Source: Draconibacterium orientale | Lineage (GTDB): Bacteria; Bacteroidota; Bacteroidia; Bacteroidales; UBA12170 | Length of the DNA: 45,244 nucleotides | Direction of reading: 5' to 3' | Assembly: GCA_020718205.1 (NCBI GenBank) | Contig: DYSN01000019.1 | Location: forward strand, 1-45,244 | In this document: piece by piece, positions 25,109-32,975 of the stretch | Layout of the letters: every line of letters begins with the position of its first letter | How positions within the stretch are numbered: position 1 is the stretch's first letter | Notes under the pieces: model-generated | The model's database searches: none | Told to the model about the DNA's origin: nothing | Seen by the model: the letters and a program-made list of their open reading frames with translations, nothing else | Position numbers and translations under genes: made by a program

Positions 25109-25660
25109 TTAATTTAATTGGTTAGATAATTCGGTTAAAGAAAAAATACAATTATCTGCTAAAGAGATTTCCTGTTCTGTTGAATATTCTGTAAGTAAGA
25201 GAACTGACATCATATTTGCATTTATTGCAAATTCCAAATCGGTTTTTGTATCGCCAATCATGATACTTTCGCTAAAATCAACTTCTGGAAAATCGGCCTT
25301 TGCTTGTTCAGCCATCCATAATCCGGGTTTACGACAATTGTTTTGGGCATTTTTTAAATCGGTGCAATAATAAATTGCGTCGATTTTACCACCATATTTT
25401 TCAACTTCCTGAAGTAAAAACTCATGAATTTTTTTTAAATCATCCGGAGCCATCAATCCTTTGCCAACACCCTGCTGGTTAGTTATCACAAAAATCCTCC
25501 TAAAATGGTTTGATAGAAAACCAATAGATTTTAGAAAATCATCAAGTATTTCAAAATCAGAAACCCTGGTGATATAGCCTCCGTAAATACGTTTGTTTAT
25601 CACACCATCACGATCCAGAAAAAGGTATTTTTTATTGGAAATTGTTTTCGTCAAATTCAT
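25109..25660 (-). CDS. gmhB: HAD-superfamily phosphatase, GmhB-like
   Basis: Probable heptose-1,7-bisphosphate phosphatase, 183 residues. HAD motif I is FLDRDGVIN (Asp16 nucleophile, Asp18 acid), motif II is ITNQQG (Thr60-Asn61), and motif IV is MIGDTKTDLEFA (Asp137, Asp141). The family's zinc loop (C-x-H ... C-x-C before RKP) is shortened here to YYCTDLKNAQNNCRKP. Only Cys99 and Cys109 are left, and the His is missing, so zinc binding is probably weakened or lost. The pathway place (heptose-bisphosphate to heptose-1-phosphate) follows from family and from gmhA in the same operon. It overlaps the preceding nucleotidyltransferase-like gene by 29 bases. Confidence 0.85.
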   Translation of the reverse strand: MNLTKTISNKKYLFLDRDGVINKRIYGGYITRVSDFEILDDFLKSIGFLSNHFRRIFVITNQQGVGKGLMAPDDLKKIHEFLLQEVEKYGGKIDAIYYCTDLKNAQNNCRKPGLWMAEQAKADFPEVDFSESIMIGDTKTDLEFAINANMMSVLLLTEYSTEQEISLADNCIFSLTELSNQLN

Positions 25661-26315
25661 TTCTGGCTAAATCAATATCATCTGTATTACTTATTTTTAT
25701 AAAATACTGGCGGCAAATCATAGCAAACAGCGGAGTCTCTTTATAAAAATCCACGAGGTATTGAAACAGTGAGCCAGTAATCGGAGCGAAATTTTTATGG
25801 TAAAAGGCCTTGCTAATCAACCAGGTATCGGTATAGAATATCGATTCGGAATCCACAGTTTTTCCATTCATTTCCATAATCTGGCCTCGCAAATCCAATT
25901 GAATGATTTCTTTAGTTAAATCGGCCTTGGTAGCAATTTTTCCGATAGCCAGCATTCTCGACTCTCTCATTCGTCTGAAATCATCGGCTTTGGATATATT
26001 GAGTCTGAAAAAATGAGAGCCATTCAGTACCAAAGCGTAAGGATCTGATATATAATAGAATGCTGAATAAACCTGTTCGGCTTGAGTGCTATTTGGATCG
26101 GCTTTGATATATTCCAGCTCCATTTGCTCAAATCGCCTGCCCAATGTTTCTTGCACAAAAGCCGTTTTTTCATCCACCACAAAAACAATTTTTCTGAAGA
26201 GATTCTCCACCAGAAAATTGAGTTGATAATGAAGAAATGGCTTCCCATTGATTTCCTGAGTGAGTAGCGACGGATTTGCAGAATCGGTCAATAAAATGAT
26301 GGCTTGAAAAATCAT
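25632..26315 (-). CDS. Degenerate HddC-like sugar nucleotidyltransferase
   Basis: A 227-residue protein that aligns along its length with heptose-1-phosphate guanylyltransferase (HddC/RmlA-like Rossmann fold), but with the catalytic parts replaced. Family members start AIILAGGxGTRL; here the loop reads AIILLTDSANPSLLTQ. The downstream NGKPFLHYQLNFL is retained. The PLGTGGA loop reads NSTQAEQVYSAF. The metal-binding Asp in LVLNGDTFF is Ser100 (LVLNGSHFF). NTP transfer by the usual mechanism is unlikely. Frame integrity and tight overlaps (4 bases with gmhA, 29 with gmhB) argue for a maintained gene, so I infer a pseudoenzyme: a sugar-phosphate binder, partner subunit or repurposed enzyme. It is not a simple pseudogene. 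Confidence 0.75.
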   Translation of the reverse strand: MIFQAIILLTDSANPSLLTQEINGKPFLHYQLNFLVENLFRKIVFVVDEKTAFVQETLGRRFEQMELEYIKADPNSTQAEQVYSAFYYISDPYALVLNGSHFFRLNISKADDFRRMRESRMLAIGKIATKADLTKEIIQLDLRGQIMEMNGKTVDSESIFYTDTWLISKAFYHKNFAPITGSLFQYLVDFYKETPLFAMICRQYFIKISNTDDIDLARNEFDENNFQ

Positions 26316-26887
26316 GGTCGGGGAAACATTTTTTGTTCAACAATTTCGCATAAACTATGACCCAAAATCATATGAACTTCCTGAATTCTGGGGGTATCGG
26401 TACTGGGGATTTTAAAAATCATGTCGGTGAGTCCGCTCATTTTTCCACCGGTAATACCAGTGAAAGCCACGGTGAGAACTCCTTTTTTTCTGGCTTCTTC
26501 AAAAGCGCGAATTACATTTTGCGAATTGCCACTGGTCGAGAGCCCAACGAGCACATCGGCAGGCTGACCAAATGCTATAAACAAGCGGGCATAGATTTCG
26601 TCATAGCTGTAATCGTTGGCCACTGCGGTGATGTATGATGTATTTACATGCAGAGCTTCGGCTGCCAAAGGTGGTCTGTCATAATAGTAGCGTCCACTCA
26701 ATTCGGCAGCCAAATGCTGAGCATCGGCAGCGCTACCGCCGTTTCCGCAAAAATATACCCGTCCGCCCTTTTTAAAACTTGCTGTAATCCTTTCGGCCAA
26801 TACTTCCAGGTTCAACAACATATCCACATCACTCAAAACCTGTTGCTTTAGCCTGATGCTATCTTCTAATGCTTTTCTAACAGACAT
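26312..26887 (-). CDS. gmhA: Sedoheptulose-7-phosphate isomerase
   Basis: Converts sedoheptulose 7-phosphate to D-glycero-D-manno-heptose 7-phosphate, the first step to ADP- or GDP-heptose. SIS-domain protein of 191 residues with the phosphate loop CGNGGSAADAQHLAAELSGRY and LSTSGNSQNV. The catalytic Glu (AELSGRY) and His (ILGHSLCEIVE) are in place. A longer in-frame start at 26911 lies inside the -7 promoter box, so translation must begin at the ATG at 26887. It is the first gene of the operon gmhA / HddC-like / gmhB / symporter / GNAT. No sugar kinase (HddA or HldE) is present here. Confidence 0.92.
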   Translation of the reverse strand: MSVRKALEDSIRLKQQVLSDVDMLLNLEVLAERITASFKKGGRVYFCGNGGSAADAQHLAAELSGRYYYDRPPLAAEALHVNTSYITAVANDYSYDEIYARLFIAFGQPADVLVGLSTSGNSQNVIRAFEEARKKGVLTVAFTGITGGKMSGLTDMIFKIPSTDTPRIQEVHMILGHSLCEIVEQKMFPRP

Positions 26888-26908
26888 ATTGATTATACTT
26901 GTTTTTGG

Positions 26909-26941
26909 CAAAAGTAAAACATATTTAAGTTATTTGCCAAA
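26909..26941 (-). promoter_or_regulatory. Promoter of the gmhA operon
   Basis: On the minus strand, -33 TTTG (26938-26941), 21-base spacer, and -7 TACTTTTG (26909-26916), a full TAnnTTTG match. Transcription would start ~15 bases before the ATG at 26887. Confidence 0.75.
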
Positions 26942-26997
26942 AAGCTTTTGAAGCCTTGTTTTAATTCGCTTTAAATAAGAATAATTATAGATACCGA

Positions 26998-27030
26998 TTG
27001 CCGGTAATTTTTACCAAATGATTACTTTTG
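26998..27030 (+). promoter_or_regulatory. Promoter of the aconitase gene
   Basis: -7 box TACTTTTG (27023-27030), identical to the one of the divergent gmhA promoter. A weak TTG -33 lies at 26998-27000. It excludes the upstream TTG start of the aconitase frame at 27028. Confidence 0.65.
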
Positions 27031-27084
27031 CGCTGCTCGAATTACAGCAACCTAAAACAAAAAAACCTAAAAAAACTTATTTAT

Positions 27085-29352
27085 ATGGCATTCGATATTG
27101 AAATGATTAAAGGCGTTTATGCCCGCATGGCCGAAAGAGTAGAAGCCGCCCGAAATGTGGTTGGTCGTCCCTTAACTCTCACCGAAAAAATTCTTTATTC
27201 ACACCTCGACACTAGATTGGCTCAGGTAGCTTTTGAACGTGGAAAATCCTATGTCGATTTTAACCCCGATAGAGTAGCCATGCAGGATGCAACAGCTCAA
27301 ATGGCGCTTTTACAGTTTATGCAAGCGGGTAAAAAAACGGCAGCTGTACCTTCAACAGTTCATGCGGACCACTTAATTTTGGCCAAACTGGGCGCCGATA
27401 AAGATTTGCAGGATGCCATCAATAAAAATAACGAAGTCTATAATTTCCTCGAATCGGTGTCGAACAAATATGGCATTGGCTTTTGGAAACCCGGAGCCGG
27501 AATTATCCATCAGGTGGTACTCGAAAATTATGCTTTCCCCGGGGGAATGATGATTGGAACAGATTCGCACACCGTGAATGCCGGCGGATTGGGAATGATT
27601 GCCATTGGAGTTGGTGGAGCCGATGCAGTGGATGTTATGGCAGGAATGCCCTGGGAACTTAAATTCCCGAAACTGATTGGTATAAAGCTTACCGGAAAAC
27701 TCAACGGTTGGACAGCCGCCAAAGATATTATCCTTAAAGTGGCTGGAATACTTACTGTTAAAGGCGGTACCGGTGCCATTGTCGAGTATTTTGGCGATGG
27801 AGCCATCAATTTATCGGCCACCGGAAAAGGAACCATTTGTAATATGGGCGCAGAAATTGGTGCCACAACATCTACTTTTGGCTACGACGAAAGCATGGAA
27901 CGCTATTTGAGAGCTACTGACAGAGGCAATGTGGCCGATATGGCCAATGCTGTTAAGGAACACTTAACCGCCGATCCGGAAGTATATGCCAACCCGGAAA
28001 AATATTTCGATCAGATTATCGAAATTAATCTCGACACTCTGGAGCCCCATTTAAACGGGCCTTTTACTCCCGATTTGGCTACACCTGTAAGTCAGATGCG
28101 TGAAAAAGCCGAAGCCAATGGATGGCCTTTGAAAGTGGAATGGGGGCTCATTGGCAGCTGTACCAACAGCTCCTACGAAGATTTGGCCCGTGCTGCCAGC
28201 ATTGCCAAACAAGCTCTCGACAATGGTTTGGAAATCAAAGCTGAATTTGGTATTAATCCTGGTTCTGAGCAAGTTAGATTTACTGCTGAGCGCGATGGAA
28301 TCATTAAAATCTTTGAAGATTTGAATGCGACCCTATTCACCAATGCCTGTGGACCTTGTATTGGTCAATGGGAAAGGGCAGGGGCCGAAGCACAAAAAGT
28401 AAACTCAATAGTCCATTCTTTCAATAGAAATTTTGCCAAACGCGCCGATGGAAATCCAAATACCTATGCATTTGTTACTTCGCCCGAAATGGTTGCAGCC
28501 ATTGCAATAAGTGGAAATTTGGCCTTTAATCCGCTCAAAGACAAGCTGATAAATAAAAATGGCGAAGAAGTGATGTTGAATCCTCCCACCGGCGATGAGC
28601 TTCCAATCAAAGGCTTTGCTGTGGACGATAATGGTTATCAGGCTCCAGCTGCCGATGGCAGTTCCATCGAAGTATTTGTGAATCCGGATTCTCAGCGTTT
28701 ACAACTTCTTACCCCTTTTGAGTCCTGGAGCGGAAACGATATGGAAGGCATGAAACTGTTGATTAAAGCCAAAGGAAAATGTACCACCGATCATATTTCC
28801 ATGGCAGGACCCTGGTTGCGATACAGAGGACATCTAGATAATATTTCGGATAATATGTTGATTGGTGCCGTAAATTATTTTGGGGAGAAAACCAACAGTG
28901 TTGTAAATCAAATAAATGGTGAAATTATGGCTGTTCCAGCTGCCGCACGTGCCTATAAAGCCGCCGGAATGGGAAGTATAGTTGTAGGTGACGAGAATTA
29001 TGGAGAAGGTTCCAGCCGCGAACATGCTGCCATGGAACCCCGCAATTTGGGCGTAAAAGCAGTTTTGGTTCGTTCTTTTGCCCGTATTCACGAAACCAAC
29101 CTGAAAAAACAGGGGATGCTGGCGCTTACATTTGCCAATCCCGCCGATTATGAGTTATTCAGAGAAGATGACCAGATCGACATCCTCGGTTTAACAGAAT
29201 TCGCTCCCGGCAAACAGCTTGCAGTTGTTTTAAATCATACCGATGGCACAAAGAATGAGATTGCTGTAAATCATACTTATAATCAAAATCAGATAGAATG
29301 GTTTAAGGCCGGAAGTGCTTTGAATCTGATAAAACTTCAAAATGCCAAATAA
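27085..29352 (+). CDS. Aconitate hydratase (mitochondrial-type)
   Basis: TCA-cycle enzyme interconverting citrate and isocitrate through a [4Fe-4S] cluster. 755 residues with the ATG at 27085 ([15 protein letters not shown]). The cluster ligands are Cys359 ([12 protein letters not shown]) and Cys422/Cys425 ([10 protein letters not shown]). Other family marks are [14 protein letters not shown] and, in the swivel domain, [19 protein letters not shown]. The size and motif set match the mitochondrial ACO2-like class rather than AcnB. It is monocistronic, between its own promoter and a strong terminator. The next gene encodes an Rrf2 regulator with three Cys, a possible Fe-S sensor, but the terminator argues against co-transcription. 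Confidence 0.95.
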   Translation: MAFDIEMIKGVYARMAERVEAARNVVGRPLTLTEKILYSHLDTRLAQVAFERGKSYVDFNPDRVAMQDATAQMALLQFMQAGKKTAAVPSTVHADHLILAKLGADKDLQDAINKNNEVYNFLESVSNKYGIGFWKPGAGIIHQVVLENYAFPGGMMIGTDSHTVNAGGLGMIAIGVGGADAVDVMAGMPWELKFPKLIGIKLTGKLNGWTAAKDIILKVAGILTVKGGTGAIVEYFGDGAINLSATGKGTICNMGAEIGATTSTFGYDESMERYLRATDRGNVADMANAVKEHLTADPEVYANPEKYFDQIIEINLDTLEPHLNGPFTPDLATPVSQMREKAEANGWPLKVEWGLIGSCTNSSYEDLARAASIAKQALDNGLEIKAEFGINPGSEQVRFTAERDGIIKIFEDLNATLFTNACGPCIGQWERAGAEAQKVNSIVHSFNRNFAKRADGNPNTYAFVTSPEMVAAIAISGNLAFNPLKDKLINKNGEEVMLNPPTGDELPIKGFAVDDNGYQAPAADGSSIEVFVNPDSQRLQLLTPFESWSGNDMEGMKLLIKAKGKCTTDHISMAGPWLRYRGHLDNISDNMLIGAVNYFGEKTNSVVNQINGEIMAVPAAARAYKAAGMGSIVVGDENYGEGSSREHAAMEPRNLGVKAVLVRSFARIHETNLKKQGMLALTFANPADYELFREDDQIDILGLTEFAPGKQLAVVLNHTDGTKNEIAVNHTYNQNQIEWFKAGSALNLIKLQNAK

Positions 29353-29366
29353 ATTGGCACGAAATT

Positions 29367-29404
29367 AAAACGATGGTAGGTGCAAAAACATCACCATCGT
29401 TTTT
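29367..29404 (+). terminator. Terminator of the aconitase gene
   Basis: AAAACGATGGT (29367-29377) pairs with ACCATCGTTTT (29393-29403), followed by TT. The stem is 11 bp with a 15-base loop, 15 bases after the aconitase stop. Confidence 0.85.
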
Positions 29405-29482
29405 ATATTTATGTATTCAGGTATTTTTTATCTGAAATAGCTCTAAATTAGAAACTTGTATAGCGAATAAACCGATAATTGT

Positions 29483-29490
29483 TAAATTTG
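29483..29490 (+). promoter_or_regulatory. -7 box of the rrf2-GT2-miaA operon
   Basis: TAAATTTG fits TAnnTTTG and lies 17 bases before the ATG at 29508, so the leader would be only ~10 bases. A TTG at 29456-29458 is a possible but distant -33 element. Confidence 0.55.
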
Positions 29491-29509
29491 CAACCAAATA
29501 CAACCAAAT
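29491..29509 (+). repeat. Short tandem direct repeat at the rrf2 start
   Basis: CAACCAAAT occurs twice in a row (29491-29499 and 29501-29509), separated by one A. The second copy runs into the start codon. It overlaps the expected transcription start, where an autoregulating Rrf2 protein could bind, but no clear dyad is seen. Confidence 0.45.
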
Positions 29510-29906
29510 GTCCAAAGTAGTAACTATATCAGAAGCAGCATCTTTAGCTATTCATGCTGTTGTGCTCATTGCATCCAGCGACAAACTCATCAATGTTAAT
29601 CAGATTGCCGATGCTACCGCTGCCAGCAGAAATCATCTGGCCAAAGTTATGCAACGTCTTGGGAAACAAGGAATAGTTACCAGCAGCCGTGGACCAACCG
29701 GCGGATTTAAATTGAAAAGACCGGCCAATGAACTTACTCTTTATGATATTTACGAGAGTATCGAAGGACCCATTGAAATACAAGGCTGTCCATTGGAACG
29801 ACCCATTTGTCCTTTCGATAAATGCTTAATGGGAGGCATTATTCATCGCGTAACCCACGATTTAAAGAAATACCTTCAAGCCGAAACCATTGATAAATAC
29901 ATTTAG
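29508..29906 (+). CDS. Rrf2-family transcriptional regulator
   Basis: A 132-residue winged helix-turn-helix regulator. The DNA-binding part is residues ~8-70, with NQIADATAASRNHLAKVMQRLG as recognition region and SSRGPTGGFKLKRP as wing. Three cysteines, Cys94, Cys101 and Cys106 (GCPLERPICPFDKCLMGG), match the cluster loop of IscR/NsrR-type members, so it probably senses Fe-S status, NO or redox state. The target genes are unknown. It heads an operon with a GT2 glycosyltransferase (15-base gap) and miaA (4-base gap), and it follows aconitase, itself an Fe-S enzyme. Autoregulation is likely by analogy. Confidence 0.88.
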   Translation: MSKVVTISEAASLAIHAVVLIASSDKLINVNQIADATAASRNHLAKVMQRLGKQGIVTSSRGPTGGFKLKRPANELTLYDIYESIEGPIEIQGCPLERPICPFDKCLMGGIIHRVTHDLKKYLQAETIDKYI

Positions 29907-29921
29907 TTTTTTGATACCAAG

Positions 29922-31136
29922 TTGAATCCTAAAATTCATATTTGCCTTCCTGTTTTGAATGAGTTTGAGAATATCGACTCATTTTTACACGTCATACAAC
30001 AACAATCGTATCCCAATTTTTCACTTTACGTTTGTGTCAATCAGCCCGATAACTGGTGGGATAGGGAAGATAAAAAGCAGATTTGCTTAAACAATCAAAA
30101 ATCATTACAAAGGCTTATTGAATACCATGAATTTCCGGTTTCTGTGGTTGACAAATCGTCGAAGGGCAATGGCTGGTCTGGAAAAAATTACGGAGTAGGT
30201 TGGGCACGAAAAACTGCCATGGATCTGGCATCGGCAAATGCTGAGGCCAACGATATCATTTTATCAGTGGATGCCGATACTTACTATCCGCCTAACTATT
30301 TGTTGTCATTGGCCGAAATTTTTAGCGATTCGCGGGTCATTGGGCACACCAATCCCTATTACCACAAGCTAACAGGCAGGATTGCAGAAGATATTTCCAT
30401 TCTTCGTTACGAACTCTATATGCGGGTTTATCATATCAATATGTTATTGATTGATAATCCTTTCGCCTTTACTGCCATGGGTTCGGGAATGGCCACAACT
30501 GCCCATCAATACCGTAAAATGGGAGGCATTGCGCCCAAATTGAGTGGAGAAGATTTCTATTTCATTCAATATTTAAAGAAGCTGGGGGTTGTGAGCCGTT
30601 ATAATCCCGTGAAAATATATCCGCAGGCACGTTTTTCCGATCGCGTAAATTTTGGTACCGGCCCTGCTATGATTAAAGGAAATAGGGGCGATTGGCGTTC
30701 CTATCCCTTTTATTCCACCGAACTTTTTGAGCAAATTAAAAATTCGTTTGATGCCTTCGAAGAGTTATTTAGCAAGGAAATTGATTTTCCCATGAAGTCG
30801 TTCATCGAAAAACAATCAAAAAATGAACAGATTTGGAATTTGCTGAAGAAGAATCATCCAGCGAAAGAGCGATTTGTGCGGGCTTGCCACGAATTAACCG
30901 ATGGCCTGCGCATACTTCAGTTTCTCAAAGATGCTCAACCTAAATTCTCTAAAGGCGATGAGCACGACTTATGGGAAAACCTAAATCATTTCTCCCGCAA
31001 TAATTCAGATTTTGCATCGTTTTTTTCTACATTAACCTTTGACAATCAATTATTAACCATATCGTCTATGACAACAATAAGAGAAGAATTGGTAAAATTA
31101 GAAGATAATCTACTTAAAAATAACCCTATACTTTGA
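29922..31136 (+). CDS. Glycosyltransferase family 2 protein
   Basis: A 404-residue GT-A fold transferase. It opens HICLPVLNEFENIDSFL; the nucleotide-sugar region includes KGNGWSGKNYGVGWARK, and the metal-binding DxD is LSVDADTYYPP. A later GGIAPKLSGEDFYFIQYL is the typical acceptor/catalytic region. There is no membrane segment, so it acts in the cytoplasm. The C-terminal ~130 residues are unassigned. The donor and acceptor are unknown. The start is a TTG at 29922: no ATG is available before the conserved beginning, and the gap to rrf2 is only 15 bases. The middle gene of rrf2 / GT2 / miaA. Confidence 0.8.
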   Translation: MNPKIHICLPVLNEFENIDSFLHVIQQQSYPNFSLYVCVNQPDNWWDREDKKQICLNNQKSLQRLIEYHEFPVSVVDKSSKGNGWSGKNYGVGWARKTAMDLASANAEANDIILSVDADTYYPPNYLLSLAEIFSDSRVIGHTNPYYHKLTGRIAEDISILRYELYMRVYHINMLLIDNPFAFTAMGSGMATTAHQYRKMGGIAPKLSGEDFYFIQYLKKLGVVSRYNPVKIYPQARFSDRVNFGTGPAMIKGNRGDWRSYPFYSTELFEQIKNSFDAFEELFSKEIDFPMKSFIEKQSKNEQIWNLLKKNHPAKERFVRACHELTDGLRILQFLKDAQPKFSKGDEHDLWENLNHFSRNNSDFASFFSTLTFDNQLLTISSMTTIREELVKLEDNLLKNNPIL

Positions 31137-31140
31137 CCCT

Positions 31141-32040
31141 ATGATAACTATTTTAGGTCCGACTGCTACAGGCAAAACTAGCTTTGCAGTTTATGCGGCT
31201 TCACAATTAAACGGAGAAATAATTTCGGCCGATTCCAGGCAGGTTTATAAAGGCATGGATATTGGAACCGGTAAAGATTTAGCTGATTATGAGTATCATG
31301 GAGTTCAGATTCCGTATCATTTAATTGATATTGTTGAGCCCGGATACGAATATAATGTGTTCGAATTTCAAAAGGATTTCCTTAATGCCTTCGAAAAAAT
31401 AGAACTCAATGGGAAATTCCCTATTCTATGCGGTGGAACGGGCATGTATATTGAATCGGTATTGAAAGGCTATAAATTGATCAATGTTCCATTAAATCAA
31501 GAGCTTAGAGAGAATTTGGCTCCCATGAGTGATCTGGAATTGGAAGCCATTCTTCAGGAATTAAAGGCATTACACAATACCACCGATACGTCTGACAGGG
31601 ATCGATTGCTGAGAGCCTTAGAAATACAAACCTACTATCAGAATCACCCCGAATTGGATTTGAGCTTTCCAAAGATTGAAACAGAAATATTTGGCATTGA
31701 TTTCGATCGGCGGGTGGTCATTCACCGAATTACGGAAAGACTCGATTTCCGCCTGAAAAATGGCATGTTAGACGAAGTTCATGGGCTCTTGAACAAAGGA
31801 GTTACCAAAGAACAATTAAAATTTTATGGTCTCGAGTATCGCTTTGTAACCCAGTATATTGCAGGAGAAATAGGGTATAATGAAATGTTTAGACGATTGG
31901 AAACAGCCATTCATCAATTTTCGAAGAGACAAATGACCTGGTTTAGAAGAATGGAAAAACAGGGGTTTGTAATTCATTGGCTCGATGGCAATTTGGGTAA
32001 CGAAGAAAAGTTTAACCAGTTGCTATTGCATTTGAAATAG
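31141..32040 (+). CDS. miaA: tRNA dimethylallyltransferase
   Basis: Adds a dimethylallyl group to A37 of tRNAs that read UNN codons. 299 residues. P-loop ILGPTATGKTSFAV (residues 4-17), ISADSRQVYKGMDIGTGK, FPILCGGTGMYI, and the tRNA-binding end IHQFSKRQMTWFRRM are all present. It starts four bases after the glycosyltransferase stop and is the last gene of the operon. It is convergent with the HMG-CoA-lyase-like gene, with an inverted repeat between them. Some Bacteroidota carry two MiaA paralogues; I cannot tell which one this is. Confidence 0.94.
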   Translation: MITILGPTATGKTSFAVYAASQLNGEIISADSRQVYKGMDIGTGKDLADYEYHGVQIPYHLIDIVEPGYEYNVFEFQKDFLNAFEKIELNGKFPILCGGTGMYIESVLKGYKLINVPLNQELRENLAPMSDLELEAILQELKALHNTTDTSDRDRLLRALEIQTYYQNHPELDLSFPKIETEIFGIDFDRRVVIHRITERLDFRLKNGMLDEVHGLLNKGVTKEQLKFYGLEYRFVTQYIAGEIGYNEMFRRLETAIHQFSKRQMTWFRRMEKQGFVIHWLDGNLGNEEKFNQLLLHLK

Positions 32041-32049
32041 GGAATTTTT

Positions 32050-32096
32050 TTGTAATAAAGGTCCCATTTATCCTTATAGATTCCCATTTATTACAA
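32050..32096. repeat. Inverted repeat between convergent genes
   Basis: TTGTAATAAA (32050-32059) and TTTATTACAA (32087-32096) are exact inverted copies around a 27-base loop. They straddle the end of the HMGL-like gene. There is no T-run in the right place for either strand, so it is at best a weak bidirectional terminator. Confidence 0.35.
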
Positions 32097-32943
32097 GCGG
32101 AAAAGTTGAAGCTTCGAGAAAGATAGCGTGATTCAAAGCACTCATATTTAAGTGATAAGGCTCATTTTTTTCATCCAGAAATCTCAATAAATCGAAGGTT
32201 GGCAAATTGCCAACAAGTTTTTTGCCGGTCATAGGACAACCACCCAAACCATTAATAACTGCATCGAATCGGCGGCATCCTGCATCATAAGCAGCTGATA
32301 CATTTTCATGCCAGTTTTTGCGGTGGGTATGTAAATGAGCGCCAAATTCAATTTCCGGAAATTGGTCAATCACCGCCTGAAATGCCAGCTTAATTGCTGC
32401 GGGAGTTCCAATGCCCGATGTATCGGATAGCGGAATAATACCAATACCCATGTTTTTAAGTTTCTCAACATGTTCAACCACAATTTCTGCATCCCATCGG
32501 TCGCCATAAATATTACCAAAAGCATTGGAAATATAAATGACCAACTCCTGATTGTTCTTAGTGCAAATATTCTGAATTTCAGATACTTCGGCCAACGATT
32601 TCTCAAAATTGCTGTTGATATTCAATCGTAAAAACGATTCGGAAATGGAATATGGATAACCCAAATATTTGATAATGGGGTAATTGCTGGCCATTTCAGC
32701 TCCACGCTTATTGCCAATAATAGCAAGGAGATTGGTTTTAGTATCAGAAAGATCCAATTGCTCCACCACCTGAGCGGTATCTTTCATTTGTGGGATTGCT
32801 TTTGGTGAAACAAAACTTCCAAAATCGAGGGTGTCGAACCCCACCTTTAGCAGAGCATTCAGAAACTCCACTTTTTTCGAAGTGGGAATCATGGTTTGAA
32901 TGCCTTGCATGGCATCGCGGGGTGTTTCGATTATTTTTACCAT
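32074..32943 (-). CDS. Hydroxymethylglutaryl-CoA lyase-like protein
   Basis: HMGL-like TIM-barrel enzyme of 289 residues. The family normally cleaves HMG-CoA to acetoacetate and acetyl-CoA (leucine degradation). Catalytic features are kept: Arg9-Asp10 in TPRDAMQG (family PRDGLQ), metal-binding HLHTH (His203, His205), and the flexible-loop Cys236 in NGLGGCPMTG. The change GLQ to AMQ is minor. No other leucine-degradation gene is near, so the substrate is inferred from family only. It follows the GH3/serine-hydrolase gene on the same strand with 32 bases between, probably one transcript. Confidence 0.85.
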   Translation of the reverse strand: MVKIIETPRDAMQGIQTMIPTSKKVEFLNALLKVGFDTLDFGSFVSPKAIPQMKDTAQVVEQLDLSDTKTNLLAIIGNKRGAEMASNYPIIKYLGYPYSISESFLRLNINSNFEKSLAEVSEIQNICTKNNQELVIYISNAFGNIYGDRWDAEIVVEHVEKLKNMGIGIIPLSDTSGIGTPAAIKLAFQAVIDQFPEIEFGAHLHTHRKNWHENVSAAYDAGCRRFDAVINGLGGCPMTGKKLVGNLPTFDLLRFLDEKNEPYHLNMSALNHAIFLEASTFPLVINGNL

Positions 32944-32975
32944 GGTCGGCAGGGTTTATTGCGAAGTTATAAAAA

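Noticed and set aside
27028..27084. N-terminal extension of aconitase from a TTG start
   Set aside because: The TTG is the last part of the TACTTTTG promoter box and cannot be translated from that promoter; ATG 27085 begins the conserved sequence.
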